From: CAZJYI01 sp964550025
Lineage (GTDB): Bacteria; Verrucomicrobiota; Kiritimatiellia; UBA8416; CAYOBW01
Direction of reading: 5' to 3'
Assembly (NCBI GenBank): GCA_964550025.1
Contig: CAZJYI010000062.1
Span: 1-59,171, forward strand
DNA: 59,171 bases
Below are positions 48,929-58,115 of this stretch, piece by piece. A model generated the notes under the pieces. It was not told the DNA's origin and made no database searches. It saw nothing but the letters and a program-made list of their open reading frames with translations. The stretch's first letter is position 1; each line of letters starts with the position of its first letter. A program made the position numbers and the translations under genes.

Positions 48929-49996
48929 CTATTCTCCCGCCGCGGGACTGACCCGAACGACCTTGCCGTCCTGCACCTGCACGCTCCCCCAGGCGTACCG
49001 TAGCGTTTCCACGCCGCCGGCACTGACTTTCCCCTGCGGTGCACCAAGCAGCTCCAGAACACGTTCGAGCGCGTCTCCGACAACCGGAAGCTCGGCGGGC
49101 GCGCTCGGTCTCCAGCGCGGGAGGGCCGCGCTGCGATTGAAGACGAGACCGTTGGGGCCACACCAGTCCGCCAGGAGGGTTTGCGTGCCGTCCGCCTGCG
49201 CCTGCGGCCGGAACAGCAGGCTGTTGCCCCCGCGGGACTGGAACGCCCCAAGCCGAACCGTTCCGGACGACTGTGACGGGTCCTCGGCAAGCATGAGGAC
49301 CGCCTTGGCCTTGCCCGAGCGCTCGTCGCTGTACTTCGTCTCGAACGCCTGCTGTGCCTTCTCGCCGTAAACGATCCACGACATGTCGTCACCGCGCTTG
49401 AAATGCAGCCCGATCGGATCGCCGGTTCTCGCTCTGCCAGTCCAGAATCCAGTGATCGGCGGCAGCGCGGGAGCCGCCGCCGGCGCGGCGGCGGACAGCG
49501 CGGGCGTCTTGGAAGTCTCTGACCCGGTGCGCCGCTTTCTCTCCGCAAGCCGGCGGTTCCACTCGCCGCCAATGACGGTGAGCGTATCCTGGCCGGAATG
49601 CGCCATGGCCGACTCGTCAGAGCGCATCCAGGATGTCCATGCGCCTTCATCGACTTTTCTTCCCGGCGGCGCCCACACATCCCAGGCGGCATCCCCGCGG
49701 TTGAGCGCCAGAAGGCGCGCTCTGTCCGCCGTTCTCATGTCCGACTTGCGGTAGACGATGCGACGCACGGTGGACTCGACGAAACCCACCTCGATCGTCA
49801 TGCCGTCCTTCCTGAACGTTGCCGTCTGGAAACCCGATCCGTCGTCGCCCCGGGACACGGGTTCGCCATAGACCCCCACGAAGTCCTTCTGCGCCATGCC
49901 GATCCCGCCATGGACGGAACAGGCTGCAAAGAGCAGCGCCATGGGCACTAGAAGCGCTGCAAAGAGACCCTCACGTACTGGTATGTGACGATTCAT
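48929..49996 (-). CDS. exported protein of unknown function in the minor-pilin operon
   Basis: A 355-residue protein from ATG 49996. The N-terminus is a signal peptide with a Cys at its end (EGLFAALLVPMALLFAAC), a non-standard lipobox. Two similar globular parts flank a Pro/Ala linker (~170-200): an N-terminal segment (KDFVGVYGEPVSRGDD, FRKDGMTIEVGFVESTVRRI) and a C-terminal one (LELLGAPQGKVSAGG, ETLRYAWGSVQVQDGKV) that look like the two-strand repeats of small SmpA/OmlA-type periplasmic proteins. Position inside the pilin operon suggests a role in pilus assembly. Confidence 0.7.
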   Translation of the reverse strand: MNRHIPVREGLFAALLVPMALLFAACSVHGGIGMAQKDFVGVYGEPVSRGDDGSGFQTATFRKDGMTIEVGFVESTVRRIVYRKSDMRTADRARLLALNRGDAAWDVWAPPGRKVDEGAWTSWMRSDESAMAHSGQDTLTVIGGEWNRRLAERKRRTGSETSKTPALSAAAPAAAPALPPITGFWTGRARTGDPIGLHFKRGDDMSWIVYGEKAQQAFETKYSDERSGKAKAVLMLAEDPSQSSGTVRLGAFQSRGGNSLLFRPQAQADGTQTLLADWCGPNGLVFNRSAALPRWRPSAPAELPVVGDALERVLELLGAPQGKVSAGGVETLRYAWGSVQVQDGKVVRVSPAAGE

Positions 49997-50041
49997 GCGA
50001 TCACCGTAGCAGGGAAACGCTCCCATTGCCATACCCGAGTA

Positions 50042-52315
50042 TCACAGTCCCTGGCACAGGCGGCAGGTGCAGCCGCTCCAGGTCCCGGCCACGGCGGCCC
50101 ATTCCGTGTCGAGGATAATCCGCCTCTGCTGCCCCACCGGGTGCGGCAGGCCCGGCACGATCACCTCGCCGTTGCGGATGCGTTCGTCCAGGGTTATGTC
50201 GAGGCGCGTGCGGTTCGATCCGGACCGCATGATGCTGACGTGATCGCCCGCTGTCATGTTGCCGAACACGCTGATGAAAGGCTGATTGGCCGTGTTCAGG
50301 TTGTTGTCAACGAACGTGTTCTCGGCATACAGCATGGCGTGGATCGCGCCGCCCGTGCCGAACTGCGCATCGCCGATGCGGATGTTCCCGCTGTCGGCGC
50401 AATCCGGGTTCTTCAGCGCGATCAGGCAGAGCGCGTCACTGGGGTTGTTCACAATCGTGCTGTTCACGTCCTCTCGATCCAGGTTGGGGTCGTAGTCCGC
50501 GTTGTAGTAGAACTCGTCCGATATGGTGATGTTCCCCTTTGCGACGATCGTGATGCGCGTGCCGGGGCGCCGGAACCGCATGCAGTAGACCCTGACATTG
50601 TGGAGATACACGTTTCCTTCGACGTAGTAGAGCTGGACATTGTGCTCGGGACGTACGTCAACGAACATGGGTGCGGTGTACCTTGTTCCGTCGATAGACT
50701 CGTCCATGACATAGCTGTCATAAGTCGGGTCCGTGGGATCCTCGAAGAAGTAGTCATCGACTCGCTGTCCATAGTCGTCGTAGATCTGGGAATACGTTCG
50801 GCCGCGGATCCTCTTTCCGCGGCTGTACGTGGAACCACTGGTGGGCGGATTGCGAACGAAGATGTGCTCGCCCCGCGAGGTGTCCGTGATGCACTCCTCG
50901 CCCCCGTAGTCGTTGGCGGTCACGGAGATGTCGTGTCCCCAGCGGGCCAGAGCATCGAAGGGCACGTTGCCGTCCTTGTCCATGTGGTAGTACATGTGCT
51001 GCAGATCCGGCGGCTCGATCGCCGCGTCGCCGCCGTCGGCAACCTGCTGTCCGTTGCCCGGCGCCGGCATGCCGTCGATGTCGCCGGTGGCCTGGGTGCC
51101 GTAGTCGTACAGTGCATTGCGGTCGTCCAGGTACTCCTCGCCTTCGTCGTACACGCCGTTGCCGTCCACGAACGGCTCGCCGCCTTCGTAGACACCGTCC
51201 GGCTCGTCCTCAAAACTCTCCGCCGGCCAGTCAGCAGTCCAGGACCTCCTGTAGAACCTCCACGTACCCCTCTTCTTCTTCCAGTACCCGCCGGCCTGGT
51301 CGTACCTGCCGTTCACGCGGAGCTTCTTGCCCCTCCGGTTCGTGTGCTCCTCGTCCTCGATCCATTCCTCGCCGGAATCCCACACGCCGTTGCCCTGGTC
51401 CACGAACGGTTCGCCGGGGTCCCAGTAGCCATTGCCGTTCTCGTCGGTGAACTCGTCACCAGGGTCGCGAACCCCGTTGTCGTTTTCGTCGGTGAACGGC
51501 TCACCCTCCTCGTAGATGCCGTTGCCGATGGTGTCGACGTAGGCCTCACCGTAGTCGTAGATGCCGTTGTTGTAGACCTCGTCCATGTAGGCACTCATCG
51601 AGTTGACATAGTCGTCGAACTCGCTCTGGCTCAGCGGCTCCGCAAAGGTCTGCAGCACGAGCGCTTCCTCCCACTCCTCGCCCTCGGAACAAACGCCGTT
51701 GTTGTCAAGGTCGTCCAGCAGCTCGGGATGACGCAGCTTGGCGCTGCCGGTCAGCTCGATGTCGTTGCCGGAGTACGTGTCCCCCGCAACAAAGTCCGCG
51801 CCGTTGCCGCTGCCGCCGATCCTGAGGAGGTAATTCGTGTTCCCGGAAGAGTTTCCCGCATAGAGTGCGTGTGCGAAGAGTGCATGAATGCTGCGCTCCC
51901 CGCCCACCAGGCTCACTGTCGCCGCGACCTCGCTCGATTCCCCACGGAACCGCCCCGTCGAAACGACCCTGCTCTGCCCGTTGGTATCCACGGTGAGCTG
52001 GGTTTTAAACCCCCAGTCCGGCGAATCGAAACGGGACGTGTCCCCGAAGTAGCTGCGCGACTCATTCCAGGAAATATTCGCGTCCTGGTACGCATTCATC
52101 TTGACCATGGCCGCGCTGAGGCCGGCCTCTGCCAGGTAGAACGAGCGATCACGGTGGTAGGCCTTGCGCGCGACATTCAAATAGCTGAGTGTCACAAACA
52201 TCACCGAGCCGAGCCCCAACGAGGCAATCCCCAGAAGGACCTCCGTGCACACGAGAGCGCTGCCCCGCTTGCGGCTACGCCCAGTTGCACCGTCTTGCTG
52301 TGCTTCTGCGTTCAT
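50042..52315 (-). CDS. giant PilX-like minor pilin with EF-hand-like calcium loops
   Basis: A 757-residue protein. Residues ~18-50 (GSALVCTEVLLGIASLGLGS) are a PilX-type membrane anchor without the Glu+5; the SFYLAEAGLSAAMVKM helix after it is the PilX_N hallmark. Residues ~200-400 carry tandem ~14-residue units of the form D-x-N-x-N-G-x-x-D-x-G-E (NNGVCSEGEEW, GNGIYEEGEPF, DNGVRDPGDEF, GNGYWDPGEPF, GNGVWDSGEEW, GNGVYDEGEEY), like EF-hand loops. The rest (~430-757) is beta-rich. Third gene in the operon. It could be the calcium-binding tip of the pilus. Confidence 0.8.
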   Translation of the reverse strand: MNAEAQQDGATGRSRKRGSALVCTEVLLGIASLGLGSVMFVTLSYLNVARKAYHRDRSFYLAEAGLSAAMVKMNAYQDANISWNESRSYFGDTSRFDSPDWGFKTQLTVDTNGQSRVVSTGRFRGESSEVAATVSLVGGERSIHALFAHALYAGNSSGNTNYLLRIGGSGNGADFVAGDTYSGNDIELTGSAKLRHPELLDDLDNNGVCSEGEEWEEALVLQTFAEPLSQSEFDDYVNSMSAYMDEVYNNGIYDYGEAYVDTIGNGIYEEGEPFTDENDNGVRDPGDEFTDENGNGYWDPGEPFVDQGNGVWDSGEEWIEDEEHTNRRGKKLRVNGRYDQAGGYWKKKRGTWRFYRRSWTADWPAESFEDEPDGVYEGGEPFVDGNGVYDEGEEYLDDRNALYDYGTQATGDIDGMPAPGNGQQVADGGDAAIEPPDLQHMYYHMDKDGNVPFDALARWGHDISVTANDYGGEECITDTSRGEHIFVRNPPTSGSTYSRGKRIRGRTYSQIYDDYGQRVDDYFFEDPTDPTYDSYVMDESIDGTRYTAPMFVDVRPEHNVQLYYVEGNVYLHNVRVYCMRFRRPGTRITIVAKGNITISDEFYYNADYDPNLDREDVNSTIVNNPSDALCLIALKNPDCADSGNIRIGDAQFGTGGAIHAMLYAENTFVDNNLNTANQPFISVFGNMTAGDHVSIMRSGSNRTRLDITLDERIRNGEVIVPGLPHPVGQQRRIILDTEWAAVAGTWSGCTCRLCQGL

Positions 52316-52356
52316 CTGTATCTCCCTCTTGCTTCAGTCGTCACCAAATCCAACAG

Positions 52357-52926
52357 CTATCGCGGCGCGTTCCGCAGACACACCCCCGTGTCGACGATGG
52401 CGCCGAGGGTGTGATCGCGAATCTCACCAGGTCTCTTGGCAATGGGCTCGACAACGCGATAGCTGACGCGCAGCGAATTGCCATCCATCAGCCGAAAGAC
52501 AGGAGGCGAGTATCCGGGTTCCATGATCTCAGTCATGCCCCGGGCGATGATCGTGCTGCGGCCGTTGTCATTCGTCAGGTACATGTACCCGTCACGCTGA
52601 TGCAGGACCGGGTTGTCGTACACCAGGCGGCCGACTTCGCCGTTCGATTGGAGCACCTCCACCCATCGGTGTTCGTTGGTATCGATCGCAAGGATCTGCT
52701 TGGCGCCCCTGAGGTAGCACAGAATCGTGCGGCTGGACTCCAGGGCCTCCATGTGCGACCACGACACGCGCGAAGCCTGGTCCACCTGCCGACCGCACCA
52801 CAGGAACACGGTCATGAGGCCGCCGAGCACAATCATCGCGATAGAGGTGGCCGTCAGCACCTCGACCAGCGTGAATCCCGACCGACTGGAACTGCGGCCA
52901 GGCATGGCTGTAGCTTCATAAGACAT
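52357..52926 (-). CDS. prepilin-like protein (PilW/GspJ-like)
   Basis: A 189-residue minor pilin; ATG at 52926, GAGGTGAAG upstream. Leader ends at Gly17, then FTLVEVLTATSIAMIVLGGL with Glu+5. The GspJ/PilW-like remainder includes SWSHMEALESSRTILCYLRGAKQILAIDT. It should sit in the pilus tip with the PilV-like protein encoded just upstream (8-base gap). Confidence 0.87.
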   Translation of the reverse strand: MSYEATAMPGRSSSRSGFTLVEVLTATSIAMIVLGGLMTVFLWCGRQVDQASRVSWSHMEALESSRTILCYLRGAKQILAIDTNEHRWVEVLQSNGEVGRLVYDNPVLHQRDGYMYLTNDNGRSTIIARGMTEIMEPGYSPPVFRLMDGNSLRVSYRVVEPIAKRPGEIRDHTLGAIVDTGVCLRNAPR

Positions 52927-52934
52927 GCTTCACC

Positions 52935-53366
52935 TCACTTCACCAGTACTGAGTATGTGTCGGTTCTCATTTCGCGCGAAAGGGGCTGGAAGTACTCCAC
53001 GTCAACGTGAACCTCCGCGTAAGCGTTGCTTCCTGGCGTGGCGGGGCTGCCGTCCGCGTTGTGCCACAAGACCTCCACGCGCCGGATGGCGGGGTGACTG
53101 AGCGTAATGCGGTTCGTCGTCGTGTTCAACTCCTCATAGGTGCCCTGGGTCATGCGAAAACGGCCGCCCGCCGTCAGGGCCTCCATGCGTTCCTTGGCGA
53201 TGGCCCGCGCCTCCGCAGTAACTCGCAAAAACTGCGAAACACGCAACACGGCAATACCCACCCCGAACAGCCCCGCGCTCAGCAATGACAACAGGGCCGC
53301 GGAGGTCATCACCTCGATCAATGTCATGCCGGCACAGGAATGTCGCTTTGACTCTTTGCTTCTCAT
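52935..53366 (-). CDS. prepilin-like protein (PilV/GspI-like)
   Basis: A 143-residue minor pilin, first gene of the leftward operon. Leader ends at Gly13, then MTLIEVMTSAALLSLLSAGLF with Glu+5. ARAIAKERMEALTAGG is the GspI/PilV helix. GGGGGAG precedes the ATG at 53366. A sigma-54-like promoter is 55 bases upstream of it. Confidence 0.87.
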   Translation of the reverse strand: MRSKESKRHSCAGMTLIEVMTSAALLSLLSAGLFGVGIAVLRVSQFLRVTAEARAIAKERMEALTAGGRFRMTQGTYEELNTTTNRITLSHPAIRRVEVLWHNADGSPATPGSNAYAEVHVDVEYFQPLSREMRTDTYSVLVK

Positions 53367-53431
53367 GCTCTCCCCCTCGTACGCGATCAGTGTGCGCAGA
53401 AATCACCATTGAATACTACATCAGATAGGAA

Positions 53432-53447
53432 AGCAGGTTATGTGCCT
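53432..53447 (-). promoter_or_regulatory. sigma-54-type promoter of the leftward minor-pilin operon
   Basis: Read leftward: AGGCACATAACCTGCT; GG-N10-GC spacing with GGCACA and TGCT. The start would be near 53421. The rightward operon carries the same GGCACA-N5-TGCT. Confidence 0.55.
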
Positions 53448-53714
53448 CACGGCAACAGAAGAGGGGCCTCGTCAGCCCGTGGATATGCATGATGCGGGCA
53501 TTGGCGAAGGCAGCGCCGAGAGCATTCCCCCGCTGCGGAAGCGTATATCCAACTGATTTGCTGCCCGAGACTTCGTCGAGCGGCCCGGCAAAACAAGGCA
53601 TTTTCGCAGGAATGCAAAATGTCAGACAAAGGGAAAGTGGAGGAACACAGCAATCCTCAGACATGTCAACCGTTGAACCCACCGAGTGTAGTAAGTCCGT
53701 CAAGAACGCCCAAC

Positions 53715-53730
53715 TGGCACACCTGATGCT
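53715..53730 (+). promoter_or_regulatory. sigma-54-type promoter of the rightward minor-pilin operon
   Basis: TGGCACACCTGATGCT; GG (53716-53717), ten bases, GC (53728-53729). The start would be near 53741, ~43 bases before the ATG at 53784. The 417-bp divergent spacer 53367-53783 holds no convincing gene. Confidence 0.55.
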
Positions 53731-53747
53731 TCTCAGAACTGAGAAGC
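53728..53747. promoter_or_regulatory. perfect palindrome at the rightward pilin start site
   Basis: GCTTCTCAG-AA-CTGAGAAGC is a perfect 9-bp inverted repeat that overlaps the -12 element and the predicted start. It could be an operator or, if transcribed in part, a 5' hairpin. Confidence 0.5.
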
Positions 53748-53783
53748 GACGCCAGCATGGGAGAGCAGACCGGAGGAAGCCGG

Positions 53784-54242
53784 ATGAAGGCGAACCAGAT
53801 GCAGGCCAGCGTGCAAAGACAGCATGGCAGCGGGTCACGGAATGGCATGACTCTGACTGAAGCAGTGGTTTCCCTGTTCCTTTTCGCACTGTTTATTGCG
53901 TGCGCCTGCGAAGTGACGGTCGTGACCCGCCAGACGAGCGATCGTGCCCGATTCCGCTATATCGCGGTCAACATGGCCAAGAACCGACTGGAACGCGCTC
54001 TGACCTTCGAATACGACCAGGTCGAACTCTGCGAACTGAGTGAACTTGTGGTGGACAAGAACGGCTCCCCAGCCGTGGACGGGAACTACCGGCTCTCCAC
54101 CACTATCACCCAGACGGGTTCCGACGTGAAGACAGTGTCGGTCACCGTGGACATTCGCAATCGTCGGAGCATGGAGTTTGACGGCGAATCACAAACGCTA
54201 ACGTCGTACGTCACACCTTTCGGAGAGCCGCCAGATGCGTAA
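53784..54242 (+). CDS. prepilin-like protein (PilV/GspI-like)
   Basis: A 152-residue minor pilin; ATG at 53784 with GGAGGAAG upstream. Leader ends at Gly21, then MTLTEAVVSLFLFALFIACA with Glu+5. The helix FRYIAVNMAKNRLERALTFE resembles the PilV/GspI core. Its stop overlaps the next gene's ATG by eight bases. First gene of the rightward operon. Confidence 0.85.
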   Translation: MKANQMQASVQRQHGSGSRNGMTLTEAVVSLFLFALFIACACEVTVVTRQTSDRARFRYIAVNMAKNRLERALTFEYDQVELCELSELVVDKNGSPAVDGNYRLSTTITQTGSDVKTVSVTVDIRNRRSMEFDGESQTLTSYVTPFGEPPDA

Positions 54243-56319
54243 GCTCGACCAGAGTTCCGGGTTCACCCTCCTTGAGGTCACCATTTCGGTGGCGCTGGTC
54301 GTTGCCACCCTCGCCTTGTCCATGGGGGGGTTCCTCTACCTGATGAAATCGCAGCAGCAGACCGACACACAGAACGAGCTCGACATAGAAGTGCAGTGGG
54401 CCATTGAGCGACTCAAGCGCGACATCCGCCTCTCGTCGCTTGGGAGGATGTTCTACCACCCCCCCGAAGCCGTGAGATACCAGGCCGTCAGTTTTCCGCT
54501 CTCCCGGGACGATGACGGCAACGGGGCTCTTGATGTCGATGGGGACGGCAACATCATCTGGTACCAGACGGTCATCTATCACGTATGGGAGTCATCGCCC
54601 AACCAACTGCGCATCACGACCTTTGACCCTCGCGACAACAACCTGTCGGATGCGCAGCGGCAGGAGCAGCTCAACAACGTAGTCGAACACGGGAGCGGCC
54701 AGTATGCGGCCAATGGCCACAATGCATCGACTCGCACCATTTTCTCTAACCTCTTCACTTGGGACATCAGGCCGCAGGGGGCGGTCTACGACGGCTATGC
54801 GGACACGGTACAGCGCGATGTTGGCGTGAACCTCGGTTCCTCTGTGCTGACGCCGGGACCGCACACTTTCGCCTTCCAGGTTGTCGGCACATCCGGCACG
54901 GGCCACGAGATCGGGCTGGACAGCCTGTTCGTGTCCCCTTGCGGTGCAGCGCGCGAAGCCGAGGCACAATGGCCGGTTACACAGTTCACCGGTCCCGCCC
55001 CCACCCGAGAGCTCATGACTGCTGGCTCTTGGGACGGTAACTACCAGCTTCATTTCGCTTCCACGGAAGTCGGCCAGTCCTTTGAATTGACCATGGACAA
55101 CGACCGTTGGGAGGAGACCAACTTCGAGGCCACGGGCCATGTTGTGGACAAGACCACGGTCCTGTTCGACAAGACGCTGATGCCCAACGATTTCGTGGTT
55201 CAGTTGACAGGAAACACGAACGTCTGGTTCGCTTCGGAACAGACGGGGGACACGAACGGTATCACCGCGCTCCCGAACGTTCTCCAAGGCAGTGCGGTGC
55301 GCGTCATACTCAAGGGTGACGAGATGGCTGATGGAGCCATGATCTGGGAGGGCGGCGCCGCGTGCAAGGTCGCCTTCCAAGCCGGGACGGGGCCGGGCGT
55401 GGGCGCCGGTCTGACCATCGATGCGGCCTACATCGCTGAATGTGTCTCCGAGACGTCTTGCATTCCGGACATCGTAGCGTCCACGGCACAGCACCTGACC
55501 TTTTCCGGCAGTGCCAACTGCACAATCCCGGCGGGTGAAGCGAGGTGGTCGGACATCACGGCACTCCCCATCGATCCGGCCAAGAGCTACCTCGTGACCT
55601 ACCTGATCGCCAATGGGGCGGGACGGGCAACCCCATGGATATGGCGTCGGCTCAGGGCAGGCCACTCGATCAACAGCTTCGTGTGTCTCGGGACGAACGC
55701 GCCCGCAACGGTATCCGGGACCTTTGCCAGTCCCGTCTGGAGCACCAACTCCGCCGTATTGCCGATCGAACCGATCGTCGCCGTCGGCACTCTGTTCGTA
55801 TCTCACCCCGAGGAGGGAACGTACACAACGAGAATCCTCGATACAACCGTTGACCGTCCGATCTACAACACGCTCGAATGGGCCGAGGAAGAGCCGTCGG
55901 GCACACAGGTCGGACTCAGAGTTCGCACGGACGACGACCCCGGCATGGCCAACGCGACGGCGTGGTCCAACCTGACGCCAATTACGGTCTCCGGAACCAT
56001 GATCTCCGTGCCCGTTAAACGCTACGCCCAGTTTCAATTGATTCTGAACTCCTCGTCCCTGGGGCAAGACACGCCGAGAGTACGAGATGTGACCCTGGCC
56101 TGGACGGGGGAAGAGCGCGTAGTGGACGTCGGCGGCACCTTCACCAAGGGACCGCAATACGGGCAATTCGAGCTCACGGTTGACGGGCAGAAACTGCAGA
56201 CCGGGATTGTCGTTGACCTCGAGCTATACCGGGACGTCAGAGGTTTCTACAGCACAGGTACACGGAGGATTACCTCCTCTGCCACCATGGAGATGATGCC
56301 GCGCAATACGGGACTGTGA
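54235..56319 (+). CDS. large prepilin-like protein (PilW/GspJ-like N-terminus)
   Basis: A 694-residue protein. Leader MRKLDQSSG, then FTLLEVTISVALVVATLALS with Glu+5, and the helix IEVQWAIERLKRDIRLSSLG typical of GspJ/PilW. An EF-hand-like loop DDDGNGALDVDGDG is near residue 92. The ~480-residue remainder is beta-rich with several Cys and repeated strand patterns (carbohydrate- or adhesin-like), far beyond the ~200 residues usual for PilW. It may be an adhesive tip subunit. Confidence 0.85.
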   Translation: MRKLDQSSGFTLLEVTISVALVVATLALSMGGFLYLMKSQQQTDTQNELDIEVQWAIERLKRDIRLSSLGRMFYHPPEAVRYQAVSFPLSRDDDGNGALDVDGDGNIIWYQTVIYHVWESSPNQLRITTFDPRDNNLSDAQRQEQLNNVVEHGSGQYAANGHNASTRTIFSNLFTWDIRPQGAVYDGYADTVQRDVGVNLGSSVLTPGPHTFAFQVVGTSGTGHEIGLDSLFVSPCGAAREAEAQWPVTQFTGPAPTRELMTAGSWDGNYQLHFASTEVGQSFELTMDNDRWEETNFEATGHVVDKTTVLFDKTLMPNDFVVQLTGNTNVWFASEQTGDTNGITALPNVLQGSAVRVILKGDEMADGAMIWEGGAACKVAFQAGTGPGVGAGLTIDAAYIAECVSETSCIPDIVASTAQHLTFSGSANCTIPAGEARWSDITALPIDPAKSYLVTYLIANGAGRATPWIWRRLRAGHSINSFVCLGTNAPATVSGTFASPVWSTNSAVLPIEPIVAVGTLFVSHPEEGTYTTRILDTTVDRPIYNTLEWAEEEPSGTQVGLRVRTDDDPGMANATAWSNLTPITVSGTMISVPVKRYAQFQLILNSSSLGQDTPRVRDVTLAWTGEERVVDVGGTFTKGPQYGQFELTVDGQKLQTGIVVDLELYRDVRGFYSTGTRRITSSATMEMMPRNTGL

Positions 56320-56368
56320 TAACGGCGGGACCAGAGCGCAAGCCAAGGAAGAACGAGGTGAGACAGAG

Positions 56369-57538
56369 ATGAAGACTACAAGGAACGGAACGCGGAAACA
56401 GAGCGGATCCACGCTGTGCGCAGTTCTTGTCATTATCATGGCCATGTCCTCCGCCGTCGGCGTCATGGCAATGATCAGTCAACACCGGTCGCAGAAGGCC
56501 ACACGCCTTGCCGACCAGGCGAGGGCGCAGGCCATTGCCGAAGCCGGGGCTCGCTACGGCTACAGCGTGCTCGCAACCAACTTCGCCGGTGTGACCGAGT
56601 CCCAGAATGACCAGTTCGCACCGATGGTGTTGGACGGCGGGACTTTCGACATCGATGTCGTCCTTGTCACCAACGGCATCGCCGCCATTCACTCCAAGGG
56701 CACGTACCGTGATGCCGAGCAGACGGTTATCCTCGATGTGGGCACGCAAGGCGCACCCGGCACGACCAACACTCCGCCGCCGGACGCCGCCTACGACTTC
56801 GCCATCCTGGCAAACCAGATCGACTGGAACGGCGGCATCACCGTCGCCGGCGGCGGCTGGGTCCACGCTAATACGACCTTCCTGATGGGAGGCGCCTGTG
56901 ACCTGGAGGGCGACGTGTCTGCCTGTACCTGGCTCCGGATCAACGGCAACGGAGAGATCGTGGGTGACTCCAAGTCCCCGGTGTACAAGAAGAAGGCACC
57001 AAGGAACATCACCGGAAACGTCTACACGGGGCCCGTGCCGCAAGTACCGATTCCGAGCATCGATTTCGGCCCCTACTACGCGTGGGCGCTGAGCCACGGC
57101 GAGGTCTATACCGGAACCAAGACCATCAAGAACACGACCTGCACGCCCAACGGCGGAATCATGTGGGTCGAGGGAACACTGAATACCACCAAGGCCACGC
57201 TGAACGGCTGCTTTATCGCCACGGACTTCATCGACATCAAGGCGCACACGCACCAGCACAAGGTAGGCGACCTCCCCGCCTTCATGTGCGTCAACGGCAA
57301 CATCAAGGTGCGCAGCGGCACGACGACCGAGGGGTTGCTCTACACCAAGGTTGGCAATATCGACGTTGCCGGCAACGGCGGCGGCGCGGAGCTGGTCGGC
57401 TCCATCGTCTGCGCCGGCCTCTTGAAACTGCGTGGCGGGTATGACGTATTCACGTACGTCAACTCCATGCCGATTCCGCCCGGCGGCACTTCGACTCCGG
57501 GTGAAGAATACGTCTTCCTGAAAGCGTGGCAGAAGTAA
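56369..57538 (+). CDS. PilX-like minor pilin
   Basis: A 389-residue protein; ATG at 56369. N-terminal anchor STLCAVLVIIMAMSSAVGVM (~13-32) and the PilX-type helix ADQARAQAIAEAGARYGYSV. The C-terminal part is a right-handed beta-helix-like repeat region rich in Gly, Asn and Thr (NGGITVAGGGWVHANTTFL, VNGNIKVRSGTTTEGLLYT). It corresponds in position to the giant PilX-like gene of the opposite operon. Confidence 0.82.
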   Translation: MKTTRNGTRKQSGSTLCAVLVIIMAMSSAVGVMAMISQHRSQKATRLADQARAQAIAEAGARYGYSVLATNFAGVTESQNDQFAPMVLDGGTFDIDVVLVTNGIAAIHSKGTYRDAEQTVILDVGTQGAPGTTNTPPPDAAYDFAILANQIDWNGGITVAGGGWVHANTTFLMGGACDLEGDVSACTWLRINGNGEIVGDSKSPVYKKKAPRNITGNVYTGPVPQVPIPSIDFGPYYAWALSHGEVYTGTKTIKNTTCTPNGGIMWVEGTLNTTKATLNGCFIATDFIDIKAHTHQHKVGDLPAFMCVNGNIKVRSGTTTEGLLYTKVGNIDVAGNGGGAELVGSIVCAGLLKLRGGYDVFTYVNSMPIPPGGTSTPGEEYVFLKAWQK

Positions 57539-57585
57539 CCGGACAGCACGGGACACAACGAGGTGGCAAGCTGGTGAGACGAACG

Positions 57586-58104
57586 ATGAACACGGCATTT
57601 CCCGTGAGGCGTGCAGTACGGAAGCATGGCTACGATGCAGGATTCACCCTCACGGAGGTCGTGGTAACCGTCGGCTTGGTGGGACTTCTGCTGGCCATGG
57701 TCGTGCCCGGCGTACGAAAAGTCCGCAGGAACGCGATGATCAAGCAAGCCGAATCCGATCTCGCCATGCTGGAGGCCGCCGTCCGCAAACTCGCCTGGGA
57801 CACGGGATGCTGGCCCACGCAGCGCAGCAAGAACCGGTTTGACGGCAGGGAGGTCTGGGACCTGACAGACCCGAGGGCCGGTCTGATGGCAACCAATGGG
57901 CGTTACCCCAACTGGAAAGGCCCCTACATCACGCGGATACCCGATGATCCCTGGGGCAACCCCTATTTCGTGGACACCGACTACTACCTGGAACGCCGCT
58001 GGCGCGTCGTGGTGGGGTCGTTCGGGCCCAACGGCCGCGGGCGGAACTGGTACGACAGAGACAACGTTTTTGTGCTTCTCGACACATCGGCTACGGTGCG
58101 GTAG
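57586..58104 (+). CDS. GspG-like pseudopilin
   Basis: A 172-residue protein from ATG 57586 (GGTGAG upstream); an ATG at 57526 inside the previous gene is possible. Leader ends at Gly19, then FTLTEVVVTVGLVGLLLAMV with Glu+5. The GspG hallmark GPYITRIPDDPWGNPYFV is at ~110-127, the site that binds calcium in type II secretion major pseudopilins. Last gene of the rightward operon. Confidence 0.88.
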   Translation: MNTAFPVRRAVRKHGYDAGFTLTEVVVTVGLVGLLLAMVVPGVRKVRRNAMIKQAESDLAMLEAAVRKLAWDTGCWPTQRSKNRFDGREVWDLTDPRAGLMATNGRYPNWKGPYITRIPDDPWGNPYFVDTDYYLERRWRVVVGSFGPNGRGRNWYDRDNVFVLLDTSATVR

Positions 58105-58115
58105 AACAGTTTCGG

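Noticed and set aside
53489..53860. 123-codon plus-strand frame in the divergent pilin spacer
   Set aside because: It overlaps the well-supported pilin gene in another frame, contains the promoter and palindrome, and has no recognisable protein motif.
42153..58104. Complete type IV pilus or type II secretion locus
   Set aside because: No secretin, platform protein, prepilin peptidase or assembly ATPase is present, so only accessory and tip genes can be claimed.
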